A DNA stretch of 64,000 bases from Chamaea fasciata (GCA_029207755.1 JARCOQ010000017.1:62001-126000), one strand, 5' to 3'; counted from the first letter of the stretch, positions 1-12,920 are shown. Notes: generated by a model from the letters alone, not told the origin. Made by a program: numbers and translations.

Positions 1-1445
1 TCACTACCTTGTCTTTCTGTGCAAGTGTTCCAAACGTTCATTGGGAGTTCAGTAGCCGGGTTGGCTTGTTTATAACTTAGCTGACAATCCCAGGCTAAAT
101 CCAAACACCCAGAATTACAGGCAAATACAGAGACAGTTTATAAATACTGCCCTCCCCTAGTAGGTAGCTCTTCCTTGCACTTCCCTGGAGCAGATTTACT
201 CCATCCTTTCTTCCCAAAAGCACCTCTCCAGCACAAATCCCACTTTTTGGACACAAACCAAACAGAAATCTACTACAGCGCGGCCTGGGGGGGGGCCGGG
301 GTGGAGCCCAAGGCCACTGTCCAACCAGTGCTGCCTCTGGCTCCTCGTTATTTACACTGAGAGCATATTGTAGGACGCTCTGCAGCCTTTCTTTGCCATT
401 CTGTATTGGAAAGAGGATGGATATTAATGACACACACGTCCACAAACAGTCTTTACGGTTCTTCAAAAAGTTAATAATGCCTGTAATAAAAATGGTAAGT
501 AATATTGTGTCTCAGATTGTTTAAGAAAGTGGAAGTTCGAGCTTTAATGTCCTCCTGAGAGACGCTGAATAAAATCTGTCCCCTGAGTTTGCACACAGAA
601 ATAAAATACCGATTTTTTTGATCAAACAAGTTAGGTCTGTATGAAAACAGCTGAGGAGGCTTTCATGGCTCAGTGTGATAATTGCAGAGCACAGAACATT
701 AAAGATGGAATGTTAGTTCCCTGAATTAATGCCCTGATGGAGATAAATTCTTTTGCAAAGAGACACAATAGTTTCCTCTCCTTGTTTCTGAGTTTCCGAG
801 CGATCCTGTAATTCCTAACCTGCACGAGTGCAGACCCATCTGACACGGGTAAGTGACATATCCGGCTCCTGGGCTCCAAGCCACGTGTCCCCGATGTCAA
901 CGGAAGTCAGGAACACAAAAACAGCTGTGGAAGAAAGTTGAGAGAAAAATCAGAACATATATTCTTCCCTTTCCACACAGTAATACCAAGCCAAGCTGTT
1001 CACCTCCAGGATTATGTTTTTAAATGGCTCCCTAACTACTTTTCCTAGATGGAAAATCTGGAGGTGCTTTGCCCATGCAAAACTAATGATCCTACTCACA
1101 AGAAGGAACAAACCAGTTTCCTGTTAAACAAAACAGTTTGAAATCTGACCTGTCAGCTGCTATCATTGACCAGCAATAGCAGTCAGCATCCAGGCCTAAG
1201 TGGACATTTTTTTGCAGACTATCTCCCCTCTTGAAATCATTTTGGGGTTTTTTTTTTTTACACCTTTTGTTTCATTTTAGTCCTTGTGTCCCAACACAAA
1301 ATTTTGTGTCCTAACACGATCAACAACAAATACAGAATTAGCTCAATAAAACCGCACTTTTCTGATGGAAATGTCACCTCTAGAAACTGCAAGGTTTTTA
1401 TAGGAATACTGTCTCAAGAATTCAGTAACTTCAGGTATTCCATAC

Positions 1446-1642
1446 CACATGATCCTGAGATTGCTTGGGCATCCAGAGTTTATAGTATTGGCTGAACTGG
1501 TAGAGCTGAGGATACTTAACAACTTTCAGGGACTTGAGATCTTTATCATAGGGCTGGAACATCAAGCAGAGAGCAAGTGGTTCTCTCTGAGAGGGCAGGA
1601 GGTCAGTGAAAACAGCAACAAGGTACTCCACGATGCGTGCTC
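1446..1642 (-). CDS. URB1: URB1 exon (EYLVAVFTDLL)
   Basis: Intact 197-bp exon in phase with the preceding one, encoding VEYLVAVFTDLLPSQREPLA then LCLMFQPYDKDL and YKLWMPKQS. It matches human URB1 closely at the start and more loosely at the end. Donor GTATGG. The next exon to the left was not identified with certainty. Confidence 0.92.
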
Positions 1643-2590
1643 CTAGAAAAGTAAAAATAAATTAAACTATTAACATGAGCACAGACACTGGGGCAACCCT
1701 CATTCCTTTGGGCCTCGGCAGCAGCCCACAAAGCATCACTCAGAAAAGTATTGAATAAGATCAAGAAGTGTTTGTAGTGACCTAGACAAATGTTCCTGAC
1801 CACTGAGATACCTGAAAAATCCTCCACACATCAGTACTTGCTGAAGTAAATAATCCACCCTCACTGTGTTGTGCTAAATATGCCTGTATTTCAACAGCAA
1901 AACACCCCTGCCAAGCCCCACCTCAGCGAAGAGCTGATTTGCACCGGGGGCACGCACCCCAGTGAACGTGTGCAAGTTAAATAGAATTTTCTTTCAGAAT
2001 TGGGACTTCCAGTCCACCCCCGGTGCTACTCGATCGCCAAATACACCCAGAGAACGCAGTGAGGTGCTGTGGAGTTGGCAAGTCCTGCTCCAAGCCCACC
2101 TGATGCCCCTGGGACTCCAGCGCTTTCTTCAAGGAGGTGGCAGAACTTTGCCACCAGAGCTTCATTTCTGGAATAGTTTTCTTTGGAAAATGCATCCATT
2201 TCCTATTTAACAGCGCAGTCCTCTCTCCCTGATCTCGGAAGAGCTGCCTACAGCCATGGAAACCACTTTCCTCTCCTGGTCTCCACACTCTGTCCTTTAA
2301 AACACTGTGTTACTGAAGCCAACTACCTCCAGACCCAGACTGTCCATGCAGGGACAGTGTCTCTTCTCTTCAAGGTCAGGGAAAAGTGGCAGAGGCACCT
2401 ACAGAGCTTCAATGCCTCTCTTGAGCAAGAAACACCATGGATTTGAATCTCCTTCTGCTTGCAGGGAAGATAATGTCATGTCTTAAGCTAAAAAACGATA
2501 AATGGTAAAAAAATTATTAAAAATGGGTAAAAATGATGCCACTTCTCACTCCACTGGTAGAAATGACACATTAAACCAAAAAATCTGTAC

Positions 2591-2763
2591 CTGTTCCAGT
2601 TTCAGACTGAAGCAACAGCATATTCCTGGCTTCCAACGCAGCAGAAACAACAGCACTGAAGGGAAATGTTTGGACAATCACATCTTCATTTAAAGAGAGC
2701 CCAATATCTTCATCTAAGCCATCACTGCCCTCGCTCAGGACATCCACCATATAATCAGGACAT
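2591..2763 (-). CDS. URB1: URB1 exon (VDVLSEGSDGLDEDIG), 1-base deletion
   Basis: The conserved acidic segment YMVDVLSEGSDGLDEDIGLS then LNEDVIVQTFPFSAVVSAAL and EARNMLLL is clear, but joining it to the preceding exon needs one more base near 2757 (CTGATT for expected CTGGATT). Length is 173 bp where 174 is expected. Donor GTACAG. Confidence 0.9.
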
Positions 2764-2983
2764 CTAATAAGTGAAGAAAAAAATCTAAGCAGAGGATCTA
2801 GACTAACTGGGAAAACAACAGAGGCAGAACGCAACACTCCAGGAATATAAGGCATTTTTTTTAAATTCAATCCCTCCAAAAAAAAAAAAAAAAATCAAAG
2901 AAAGGATGAAAGCCCCATTTGTCACGCAATACATTGTTAAGTGCAACACAAAAATCACAGCTGAACTTCACTCTGCCTGTCAA

Positions 2984-3179
2984 TGCTGCTGTCCAGCACA
3001 GGCTGCCCAGAGAAGCTGTCGCTGCCCCTGGATCCCCGGCAGTGCCCAAAGCCAGGCTGGATGGGGCTGGGAGCACCCTGGGCTACTGAAAGGTCTCCCT
3101 GTCCATAGCAGGGGGTGGAACTGACAAGCTTTAAGGGGCCTCCCCATCCAAACCATTCTGGGATTCCACAATTCTATGA
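2984..3179 (+). mobile_element. CR1 LINE 3' fragment
   Basis: Contains the CR1 landmarks AGGCTGCCCAGAGAAGCTGT, GGCTGGATGGGGCTGGGAGC and CATAGCAGGGGGTGGAA, ending in ATTCTATGA. It lies inside a URB1 intron, antisense to the gene. Confidence 0.9.
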
Positions 3180-3477
3180 ACAGCCCCAGGCAGAAGGACT
3201 AAATTTCCATTTGAGTTCAAAAATGCTGCTGCAAGAGCATGAATAGAGACTTCAAATACTGTTAAAGTGGCACAACCACATCAGAAATTACTTTTGGGGG
3301 TTAAAGTGGTAACTGCAACTCCAACTTCTACTTCTGATACCAAGTTCACATGGAGGGCTGAGTCCTGGAGGTCCTTACTTAACAGGATTTCTATAGTTAT
3401 CCATCCCCAGTTTGCTTACTGGGGATAGAAAATGTAGCCCCAAGTCGTGAAATTGTGTTTGAGGAGTCACCACATAC

Positions 3478-3620
3478 CAGCAATGTGAGAGACGGGGATG
3501 CTGATGTTATCAGAGTCCTGTTTAATTAAACACGGTGACCTGGAGCATGCTGGCTTCCTGAACCAGGTCTGCTGCCTTGTCTGTGCAGGGGCAGGGCTCT
3601 GGCACCAGCTTCAGCAGGAT
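3478..3620 (-). CDS. URB1: URB1 exon (TDKAADLVQEASMLQ), frameshift with early stop
   Basis: Opens as ILLKLVPEPCPCTDKAADLV then QEASMLQVTVFN and meets TAA. After one extra base the frame resumes as KQDSDNISIPVSHIA. Length is 143 bp where 142 is needed to join the flanking exons. Donor GTATGT. Confidence 0.88.
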
Positions 3621-4256
3621 CTGTCAGCAAAGGTGGAGAGGAAGGTAAGTGCGCTGGCTGTCAAGCGCAGGGGAAGCATATGCTGCTAAGAAAGACCGTG
3701 TGCAAAAAGGTGTTGGAAGATGGGCAGGTTTTAGAAGGACAACTTCCATATCACTTCTGCAGCCTTCTGTCTACGGTTCCTTCTCTGCATGGGAGTGGAA
3801 AAAAGAAAGGTCCACTGCAATTTGGCATCCAGATTGCTACCACAGACTGAGTCCCTGGGGAGACCGCACTGGAAATGAAGCACTGGGCATTCAACATCCT
3901 GAAGAGTAACAGCAAGTGTCAGCTTTCCTTGTAAAAGACCACAATTCACTGAGGTCTGATAATTTTGGCACCTAAAGAGGAGATAAAAGGTACCACACAT
4001 ACGGCTCTCTACACTTATACCAACAATGCTGTAATAAGAACTGATCCTTTTGGATTGCATTTTCCTGCAAATAATTTTCCTGTCCTCCCATTTGAGACAA
4101 GAATGATGCCACCTCTGTATAAAGAACCCCAAACAATGCTTTTCTGAGAATCCATTCACTGGTCTTTGACAGGTTTCTCAACAACAGAACAAAATCTCTA
4201 GTTCCCACCAACATTATTCTTTGCATTGTTCATCCAGCTAATTTGAACACTGTTAC

Positions 4257-4374
4257 CCTTTCCAAAAACTGAATCACTGCTTCCTTCTGGTCTTCTTTTG
4301 CATTATCCAAATGTTCCAGCCAAACTGAAAGTTCCCTTCCATGTGTACTCAAACACGCCACTGTCACGTAAAAC
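4257..4374 (-). CDS. URB1: URB1 exon (LRDSGVFEYTWK), 1-base insertion
   Basis: Starts as VLRDSGVFEYTWK, then an extra G in AAGGGAAC near 4335 shifts the frame. The downstream frame reads ELSVWLEHLDNAKEDQKEAV then IQFLER, as expected for URB1. Length is 118 bp where 117 is expected. Splice sites intact. Confidence 0.88.
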
Positions 4375-4903
4375 CTGTCCAGGAAACAAAGGGGGAGGTG
4401 TGTAAATAAACCTCAAAACACCTCAAATACAAAACTCCAAGAGATGCAGATCTTTTTGTACAGTAACTTCATGATCCCTTCTTTTGGGAAAGGAAAGAGG
4501 AAGCGCAGGTCGATGAAAAGAAGTACCTGCCACTCTCCTCACCCCCTCAACTCAAGAGGCCTTTTCTTTCCACTCACTAGTGGGACTTGTCAACTGCATA
4601 GTGGACAATAAAAACCTTACCTCTATAATTTCTGGAAAGCAGGTTATACTGCTTTCAGAGGGTTGTACATCTTCATGTCATCACAGGCAGAAAAAAAGTG
4701 CGCCTTACAAATAGCCTGTAGGACAGTTTAGAAAACTACTGATCTAACAAAGAAAATCATCGCTAAATTAAACCTGAATCCGGTGTCGACCACACAATCA
4801 TGCAGTAAAGGTATCTGCTGCTTCAAGAACAAATTTTACCATCCTGGCATTTCAGACCTGTGGGATATAGTGAATATCCCGATATTTCAATTCAAATACG
4901 TAC

Positions 4904-5023
4904 CCTGAAGATTAATTGTTTGCTGGAAGTTTTCAGATGAGAGTGGGTACTTGTAACAAACATTTTCATCAGTAAATAGAAGACTGATTTTTCACCAGAT
5001 AGCTTCTCTGTTTCAGAGATGTC
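4904..5023 (-). CDS. URB1: URB1 exon (SVFYLLMKMFVTS)
   Basis: Intact 120-bp exon, phase 0 on both sides, encoding DISETEKLSGEKSVFYLLMK then MFVTSTHSHLKTSSKQLIFR. Acceptor TTGTAG, donor GTACGT. Confidence 0.92.
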
Positions 5024-5843
5024 CTACAAGAAAAATGTATTAGAATTCCTCTGCTACAGCAACACTGTATAGGACTATGTTGCACTGACAATGATACGCA
5101 AGGTAAGCGTGTTACTTTATAGACCTGCCCAAAAGTCCCAAGGCCAGAAACCAGTGGGATCATTTACACTACTTTGCAGTCAATGAGCCAGCATCGTTGC
5201 ATTCATTTGCAAAATGTTTGCCCGAAAAGCGGAAGAAGACCGTAGTAACAGAAACCCCCAACTATTGAAAGGGCCCGAGACAAAGCAACTTCCCTCATCA
5301 ATCATATTTCATTCCCTAATCATTCCATGTCTATCCCTGCTACCTCCTCAAAGCCAGGTCCACTCTTTTCTCCTGACATGACAAGCCAAGTCTTGACAGA
5401 GTTCTTATTTGACAAGCCTGCAGTAAAATAGAGTTGGGGCCCTGATGGCTTCCACCAATTATGGAGAGCATTAAAAAATGTTGGAATCCTCCTTGGGAAG
5501 GGGTGGGACGGCTCCCATCAGTAGCTCATTTCCCTGGTCTGCAGCTCAGGCTTTCCAGACAAGTGGAATCCAGCACACTCTTTCTTGTGAGGGAACATCT
5601 CCAGAGACACAAAGAGCTACAGCAACATCCTCCTCCGTTCATCAGGGAGGCAAAAAATGTTTTCCCTGTAAAAAACCTTCCAGCTCAGAAGGGAGTTTTC
5701 ACTACTGCTAAGACTGTAATTCCTGCTGCTTTACAAAAGGGTCACCCCTAAAATGTCTGGACTAATTTAAAACAAGGCGATGCCAGAGGAAAACATTTGA
5801 GGACAACAGAGCAAGCAAACATAACTTTGCACCAGCCTCTTAC

Positions 5844-5956
5844 CTGTACTCTGAACCAGGCAAACTTGTTGGCAGGAAGTTCCAAAGCCACTTTCAGGAT
5901 CTGGTGCTGCAGAAGAGGAGGGACCTCCTCCCGCAGGCCCTTTCCAGTGACGATAC
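5844..5956 (-). CDS. URB1: URB1 exon (GLREEVPP)
   Basis: Intact 113-bp exon encoding GIVTGKGLREEVPPLLQHQI then LKVALELPANKFAWFRVQ. The GLREEVPP-LQH-LKVALELPA motif is strongly conserved in vertebrate URB1. Donor GTAAGA. Confidence 0.94.
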
Positions 5957-6757
5957 CTGAGGTGCGAACGCAAGAAACAAACTTCACATCGGTCCATCTG
6001 CCTGAGACTTCAGAACATTCCTGTTTTAGGGTTTAGAACACAACTGTGAGACAAGCTGGCAATTCACAGATCTTCATGTCATGGGATCCCCAGACACACT
6101 GCAGCGAAGGCTGGCCAACCCAAGGCGGGAATCCAGCCCTCAGAGGGAGATTTCATCACCTAACCCCAGCACAAAGCACTGGTCGTGCATGGAAATATAA
6201 AATCTCTTCTATCAGTCTCAGCAACCTTGAAAAGCTGTGACCTACAGGCAGGACAAAGGACAAACTGGAGAGCAAAATACAGAATTTAACTCAACAAATG
6301 CTTATACCACGACAATACTTGCTCCAGACAATGGAACTTCACACTCATGTCTCTCCCTGCATCCCTGCTATCACCAGCTCATGAATAACCTCACTTATTC
6401 TTGTGACAGGTCAGGGAGCTCTCGCAGTGCAATCAGAACCTGAGCTGCCCCCATCTGACCTGACATCAGCAGCACAAAGCACTGGTGTCTGAGCCTCTCG
6501 GAGCCGGGGTAGGATCTTTGTGGCCCTCATCAGAGAAACAACAACACATTTTAAAAAGTCACCACCTAGGCAATCCAACAGTAAGACCAAACAACAAAAA
6601 CTTAATAAATAATAAAAACAGAACAGAGAAACTAAAATGGGCTACTTTTAGAAAACAGTTCCTTTATCTCCACAGAAAAGCAAACCTTCCCTTCTGCTGT
6701 GGACTTTGTAAACAGCCAGAGAAAACACTGGAGGAAATACAAACCCCCATCACATAC

Positions 6758-6878
6758 CTTTTAGCAGCTTGCTAAAATCAAAGTTGCTTTGTGCTACCAA
6801 GTGGGGCACAACCTTCTGATAAAGACATGACCTGAAGCAGTGCAGCTTTCAGAAGCAGCATCTCAGCATCATCTGAAC
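6758..6878 (-). CDS. URB1: URB1 exon (SNFDFSKLLK), frame broken
   Basis: Encodes DDAEMLLLKAALLQVMSL, then after a net two-base loss near 6821 continues as QKVVPHLVAQSNFDFSKLLK. The first and second halves match consecutive human URB1 sequence in different frames. Acceptor and donor (GTATGT) are intact. Confidence 0.88.
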
Positions 6879-7978
6879 CTAAACAAAATATTTCCATAAT
6901 TGGCTTCTCCTTCCTTCACAGCAAGAGTGGAGTGTCGCACCTCCATTACCCAGCACAAGCATTAGCAACTTTATTTCCAGCACGCTTGCCTAGGAAATGA
7001 CCTGCCGTCTTCCCAACAGGAATGAGAAAAACACCCACAGAATCCCCAGTTTCCTTCCCCACACCTTCCTGTATGAATACTTTCAAAACTAAATCCACTT
7101 ATTCGGTGCTTAGATCGAGAGCTGCCGTTTCTAATTTGACTCACAAGTGCTCACACATATAAAGCACAACCTGAGCATCTGAATACTCCCTGTAAGAACC
7201 CCACCAGTCCCACTGCTGTTCAGTGCAGGGCTGAACAACAGGAAAAAGCGAAGGAAAGGATATGGTCGTGCTGCCGATTTCTGGGCGCGCTACTTTTAGC
7301 TAATGTCAGGTAGGTTTGGCTGGGGAAGTGCACGAGACAGTACACTACAGTTTGTGGCAAATTTATTATTTCACTTAAAAATTTCTCTCTTTCCCTTTCC
7401 CCTTTCAAAATAAGACTTGTGAGCGTAAGCTTTTGGCAAGAGGCAGACAACAAATACCTGTCTGAGAGAAACAGCAGTAGCACTTAATGCAACTGTTCAC
7501 TTCCTAGGAAAAGCCATCTCAGGTTTCAGTTGTAACAGGAGGAGGCATAAAAGCTACTTGTTATCCAGCCATTAATGAAAGCAAGCAAAGCACATGAACC
7601 AAAACAATCAACACCTAACTCTTCCCTGTTAACTTCATCTCCCTCAGGGAGCTAGAAAGAACTGGATGAAAGCCACAAATAAACTTTGTTTGCCTGAGTC
7701 TCAGCTCCCATTAGAAAGGAATTCTCTAGAGGCCACAATGCAAATAAAGCTGTTAAAGGTGAACTGGGAGTAAGTGACAGCATGATGACCACAGAATGCT
7801 GAGGAACTACAGCTGCAGTCCTACAGAACCTAGCTGCCCCACTGGTTTCCAAGCCTTGGACTGTCAGTGCTGACATTTTGCTGCCCCATTAGTGCTCTCT
7901 ACCTGGTTTGCATTTTAATTAGGTCATGTAAATGACCGTGCCTTAGAAAACAAAAACCCAAATGCAATTATGAAGTAC

Positions 7979-8075
7979 CTTTTAATTCCAGCACCTGTGC
8001 CAAGACTGCATTGCCACCAGCAATGAGAAAGGAGAGAGCAAACTGAATACAGGCCATGCGGGCATCTGTTCTCCC
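7979..8075 (-). CDS. URB1: URB1 exon 5
   Basis: Intact 97-bp exon encoding RTDARMACIQFALSFLIAGG then NAVLAQVLELK, nearly identical in pattern to human URB1. It ends in phase 1 with donor GTACTT. In intact URB1 several further exons should follow before the next exon present here; 6880-7978 shows frequent stops in all minus frames and no recognisable URB1 sequence. Confidence 0.94.
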
Positions 8076-8562
8076 CTGGAAACATAAAAATGTAAATATA
8101 AAATTAAAAAAAAAGCTGTCAGCACACAGGCGGTACCCAACTGCAGAATCAATACTGCAACTGCTGATTACCTGTACCAGCGCCACAAATGGGTAAATGA
8201 AACAACTTCTGTAAACATGCTGCATGCAGCCACAGACCCACATTTACATGCAATACATCCACAGTGTATTCAGCTAAAACGCTTCTGGCATGAAGCAGAT
8301 CACTTTTACCTAAAAAGGAAAATGTGCTAGTTCACGTGCTCTTCAATTCCAGAGATATGAGACCAGGCCACAGATCTAAAGAAAAAGGAAACATTAACAG
8401 CAGTTTCATGCCAAACCCTGCGTCACTGAACCTCCTCACTTGTGCCCTGCTTGGTCAGGTCACAAAAATGCCCATTAAAAGGGGCAAGTATAAAACTACC
8501 AACTCAGGCACAGTGGAAGCAGCGACACCCTGACCTGTAACAGCACCACAGGATATGAACAA

Positions 8563-8790
8563 CGGATCACGGAATGGTTCGAGTTGGAAAGGATCCTAAG
8601 GATCACCTCATTCACCTCCTGCCATGGGCAGAGATGGCTTCCACTATCCCAGGGTGCTCCAAGCCCTGTCCAACCTGACCTTGGACACTTCCAGGGACAG
8701 GGCAGTGACAGCTTCTCTGGGCAACCTGTGCTGGACAGCGTCTCACCACCCTCATGGCCAAGAATCTCCCCCCAATATCCTATGTAAATA
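8563..8790 (-). mobile_element. CR1 LINE 3' fragment
   Basis: Minus-strand CR1 3' end: GGAATGGTTCGAGTTGGAAA, CCTGCCATGGGCAGAGATGG, CTTCTCTGGGCAACCTGTGC in order. Located in the intron between URB1 exons 4 and 5, in the same orientation as the gene. Confidence 0.9.
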
Positions 8791-10003
8791 CACCCTCTTT
8801 TAAAAAAAACCTCATCCCTCATCCTATCACTACACTCCTTGACAGAGTCCCCCCATGGTTTACAATTTTTTATAAACCTGCTGTGCAAAATAATCTGCAT
8901 GTAAAGATGATTCTGTGTATGCAAAAGATAAGGCAGCAGGGACTCATGAAAAGGCTGAAAGAAGAAATATAGAAACAAACAAAATTTTGCTGGAAGCTTT
9001 GGGCCTGGTATTTTTGTGTTAAAAACTCACCTCTGATAACCAGCTGTGACACAATTTCATGGAAAGCTGTACAAGAGTAAGACCTTTTGGATGCTTGTTT
9101 CCTTGTACCTTACTGGAGCACTTGAGCAGCTTGTGGTCAAAAGACTACACCCAAGCACTCAAAATTAAGGGTGGAGGTACTCCTGCAGACAACTCCTGCA
9201 GTGAGGTCAAAACTCGAGGAATCTGACAGTTCCAGAACTATAAAAGGTGGTTCCAGGGAAAAAGGGATGTTTGGTTTTTTGCCTTCCATTTGACTGCTTA
9301 ATAAAGAAAACGTCTGAATTTTCACCTCACATGGCACAAACCTAACACAAACTTACACATTCACTCTGCAAGTAATCTTTAAAATCTAGAAACAATATGT
9401 CAACATTGCAAACAATACTGGATTAATTTTATACTTGCATTTGGAATGACACTTAGATATTCTTGTTCTGGTTTGTGTCAATCCTGACTATTTTTAGCAA
9501 ACAGGGAGGAAACAAGAGATAGTTTCTTCAGGAAAAAGAGGAGTGACTTCTTCCCCTCACTCACATATTCCTCTTAAGGATTTCCAGTTAGAGATAATTT
9601 GGATTATTCTGTTTATGCTTTCAAACACAATTACCCTGTATTAGTACTGAGCAATATCCCCTCTCCAACTTCCATTTATTTCAGTGGGACCAAACCACAA
9701 AATGACTGACTAGTTTCCAGGAGTGTACTATCGCTTTCACTCTGTTTTAGACACCAGAAGGACAGTTCACAGAAACTGTACATTTATGTTTCTCCACAGC
9801 TCGTTGGCAACACGTAAGGCATTTTCATGTGTCCAGTTAGGCACAGTCAAGGACTTCAGCCTGACACAGGACAGGAAGGGAGAGTTAAGCTCTTGCAGAT
9901 GAAAATACAACAAACATTGGCAACAGTTTGTTCCCAACAGTTAGCTAAAAAAGCTGGTGGAGCCATGGCATAGCATTTCATTGCATGCAGGACCTTAATT
10001 TAC

Positions 10004-10136
10004 CTTCTTGCATCTTCTTTCCAACAATCCAGGCAGGTATTTGTCATTGAAATCGAAATGACTATATAGATCCCTTGCTGAACCCGGGCCCTGAGCCACC
10101 ATTGCTGACAGCAGTGTAAGGCACCCCTGGCTCATC
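10004..10136 (-). CDS. URB1: URB1 exon 4
   Basis: Intact 133-bp exon encoding MSQGCLTLLSAMVAQGPGSA then RDLYSHFDFNDKYLPGLL. It corresponds to the human segment around LSLMTAMVTQGPEAARDVCSHFDLN. Acceptor TTTTTAG, donor GTAAAT. Confidence 0.92.
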
Positions 10137-10432
10137 CTAAAAAGACAAAGCAGAGGGAAAACCTGCAGGTTATTTCCAGGATCATGGTTATACTAATCAC
10201 CAAACCAACAGATTAAAACTTCAAGAGAAAATAGAAGGGAAGTTAAATAATCAAAGCAATTATTTTAGGTAGTAATAACAGCAGCTGGGAAAGAGGGGTG
10301 AGGGAGGAAGGGAGAAGGAAATGCCTTTTCATATTCTTCCCCAAAATTAGGCCATAAGGTGAGGCTGGATGTTCCCTTTATCAAGTAGTTTAAAAGGGTG
10401 AAAGTGCCAAAACGAACAACTCTAAGATGACC

Positions 10433-10487
10433 TGTTCATGGCAGTGGGGCTGGACTACGCAAGCCTTAATTATGATTCTATGAACTC
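10433..10487 (+). mobile_element. Short CR1 3' tail
   Basis: CATGGCAGTGGGGCTGGACT followed about 20 bases later by ATGATTCTATGA, the terminal CR1 pattern. Only the last roughly 55 bases survive. Confidence 0.6.
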
Positions 10488-11635
10488 CTAAATTCATAGA
10501 GGTCTGCCATTTATTTCAACAGGAATACATAAGAGGACAGCAGACCTCCATCATCTGAACAGCCACTACCATGAACAGATTTGTAACTTGTCCATCGTGC
10601 ATCTGTCATGGACAATCTGTAAAAAGCCGTGTGGTTCAAGCAGAGATCCCATCTAGACATGCAATAAAGAAAATCCCTCTGCACAGCAAAGAGGTTGCAC
10701 AGAAAATGCAGAGCATCTCCCACCAGAAATCTGCAGCCCCCTCTGTGCAGGTTCTAGAAGGATTCCTCCAGAACCTGCAATCTTTAAACATTTCATCAGA
10801 AGTGCACATCTTGCACAGCCTCAAAATTTGTTTCCAGTTTACACATTTGAGATTCTTTGTCAGGTTAAAAAGCCTGCTGCAATAAGATCAACTGCACAGC
10901 TCAGGAAGCACAGCTGTGCCTATGAACTAGGCAAGCAGAGAAAAGGTTTTCCAGTTCTGCTCAAAGACTGAAAGATGAGTCATTTGCCTCGGCCAAGTCA
11001 ATTTCAGTCTGATTTTTTCTCTGCTTCCCTCTTCCTCCCAGGTCTGTACTGAAATGTCTCTGGCATTTGCAACTTTTTTCCCCATCCACAGGAGCATGAG
11101 AAATTGTTTGGTCTGGACTAAATAACAACAGTTATTGAGCAACCTAAAATGACCTCAGTTTTAGGAGACTGAAAAAATTACAGAAAAAGCCAGTCTGAAA
11201 GAGAAAAATCTATTATAAACATGGCAACCTGACTCCAAAAAAAATACAGGAAAACAAAGAACTCAAGAGCAGCTCTTTTTGCTGTCACAGGAAGACTGCC
11301 CAGCCCTGTTCCACGCAGTACATTCCACCCCACAAATCAAGCAGCAATAAAGTAAGAGGACTCAAGGTACCACCAGTGTTAGCTCTCACCAGGGCAGGCC
11401 CAACCGATGAAAACTACACCTTCAGGAAATTATCCTACAGCACTGGATTGTATGATGCATCAGAGCTTTCACTTTGCAAAGACTTCCACAGGCAATTATT
11501 TTATGACAAGTGGAAAAGGATTATTAAATAAAGGTGGATTATTAGCAATAACTCAAGATGAATTTTGAAACGTCCCGTACAGTCCCTCCAGATCAACTGA
11601 CAGAGATTCTCCAGCAGAGCACCAAGAAGACTTAC

Positions 11636-11780
11636 TTGTGATTTTCAGAATACAAAGCAGCATAGACCAGTCTCATATAGGAATGAATCAACTTTCTGAC
11701 GATGTTCATTCCCACAAATGTGAGCGGTCGCTGGCTGTCCTCAGTAAAATGGCTTCTAGGGCTTGAAAGACTAACAGCAT
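11636..11780 (-). CDS. URB1: URB1 exon 3 (1-base deletion)
   Basis: The exon opens in frame with MLLVFQALEAILLRTASDRSH, then shifts: after CAT the sequence TTGTGGGAATG must lose its frame to continue as VGMNIVRKLIHSYMRLVYAA. The length is 145 bp where phase requires 146, consistent with one missing base near 11715 in a T run. Splice sites are normal. Confidence 0.9.
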
Positions 11781-12721
11781 CTGCCGGATAAAAAAGTATG
11801 TTAGCATCTGACAATATCAGGTAAGACTTGAAATTATTAGCTGAGCAAATAGTAATAACCACCATCGATAAAGGGTAACCCCACCCCAAGAGGAAAGCTT
11901 CCACACACGAAAGTGACATTAACTTTTAGATTCTCTCCCAAATTAACGCTTCCTCTCGGAAAAGATCACTTTGGAGAGCATGTAGTTTCAAGGAATCATT
12001 GCTTTAAGAGACGGCTGCTCCTAAGTGGACGACGAAAAACAAAATGTCCCCGAGAAAAACACTGGGGCTGTTCCGGTCTTGCAATTATTTCCCTGCAGAG
12101 GAATCCAGAAACCACACAGCACTGGGCTGCGCCCATTACAAACACCAGCCCCTGTGAGCAATGGGATATTGAGGGAAGGCTGTCACTGAACACGACACAG
12201 ATAAAAATGATACTGGAAGACAAAGAATAGCAGGCGATGGTTAAAAAGCCACACAATACAGTACTATGTTGTAAGCAGTCAGCAATGCTGCACCAGCATT
12301 CAGAGTGAAAAATTATTGAACTCTTTGTTCATTCGTCATATTCTGATGAGGATAAATTGTGTCCAGCTAAAATAAGAAAAATGAGGTCAACTTTACCAGC
12401 AGCTTCCTAGAAATACTGATATATCAGGGAGATACCTAAGAACATTTACTTTCACCAGACTATTGTTTTGCTTACTTAACTGCTTTTATTGATCCCCTTA
12501 TTTCCTAAAAGATCTTTTGATAACATTTAAAGAACCTTAACAGCTTGATTTGGACGGGACGATTGGCTGTGTGTGTCATTAAATCCAGGAACATCTATGA
12601 ACTGAAAAGAGCATCTCCCACTCGGTAGGTGCTTCTGCCACTGCTACTTCCAGAAAAAAAAGAAAAAAACCAAACCAAAGCCATAATCAATTATCAGAGT
12701 TATCTACACCACAAAGCATTT

Positions 12722-12920
12722 ATTCACAGAACCACAGAGTATCTTGAGCTGGACCCACAAGGATCATCCAGTCCAACTCCTGGTCCTGCACAGCCACCCC
12801 AACAGTCCCACGCCTGACAGCGCTGCCCAAACCTTCCTGGAGCTCTGGCAGCCTTGGCCACTGTGACCATTTTCTGGCAACCTTTTGTCGCTTCTTCTCC
12901 AGGGTGGGATTGTTGGGACT
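12722..12920 (-). mobile_element. CR1 LINE 3' fragment, divergent subfamily
   Basis: Starts with TTCACAGAACCACAGAGTAT and contains GGATCATCCAGTCCAACTCC and CTTCCTGGAGCTCTGGCAGC, the pattern of an older CR1 type on the minus strand. It ends about 40 bp before URB1 exon 2. Confidence 0.75.

Noticed and set aside
280..466. Possible further URB1 exon on the minus strand (ERLQSVLQYALSVNNEEPEA)
   Set aside because: There is a fair acceptor (CCAATACAG), but I could not align the peptide to URB1 with confidence and no clear donor follows.
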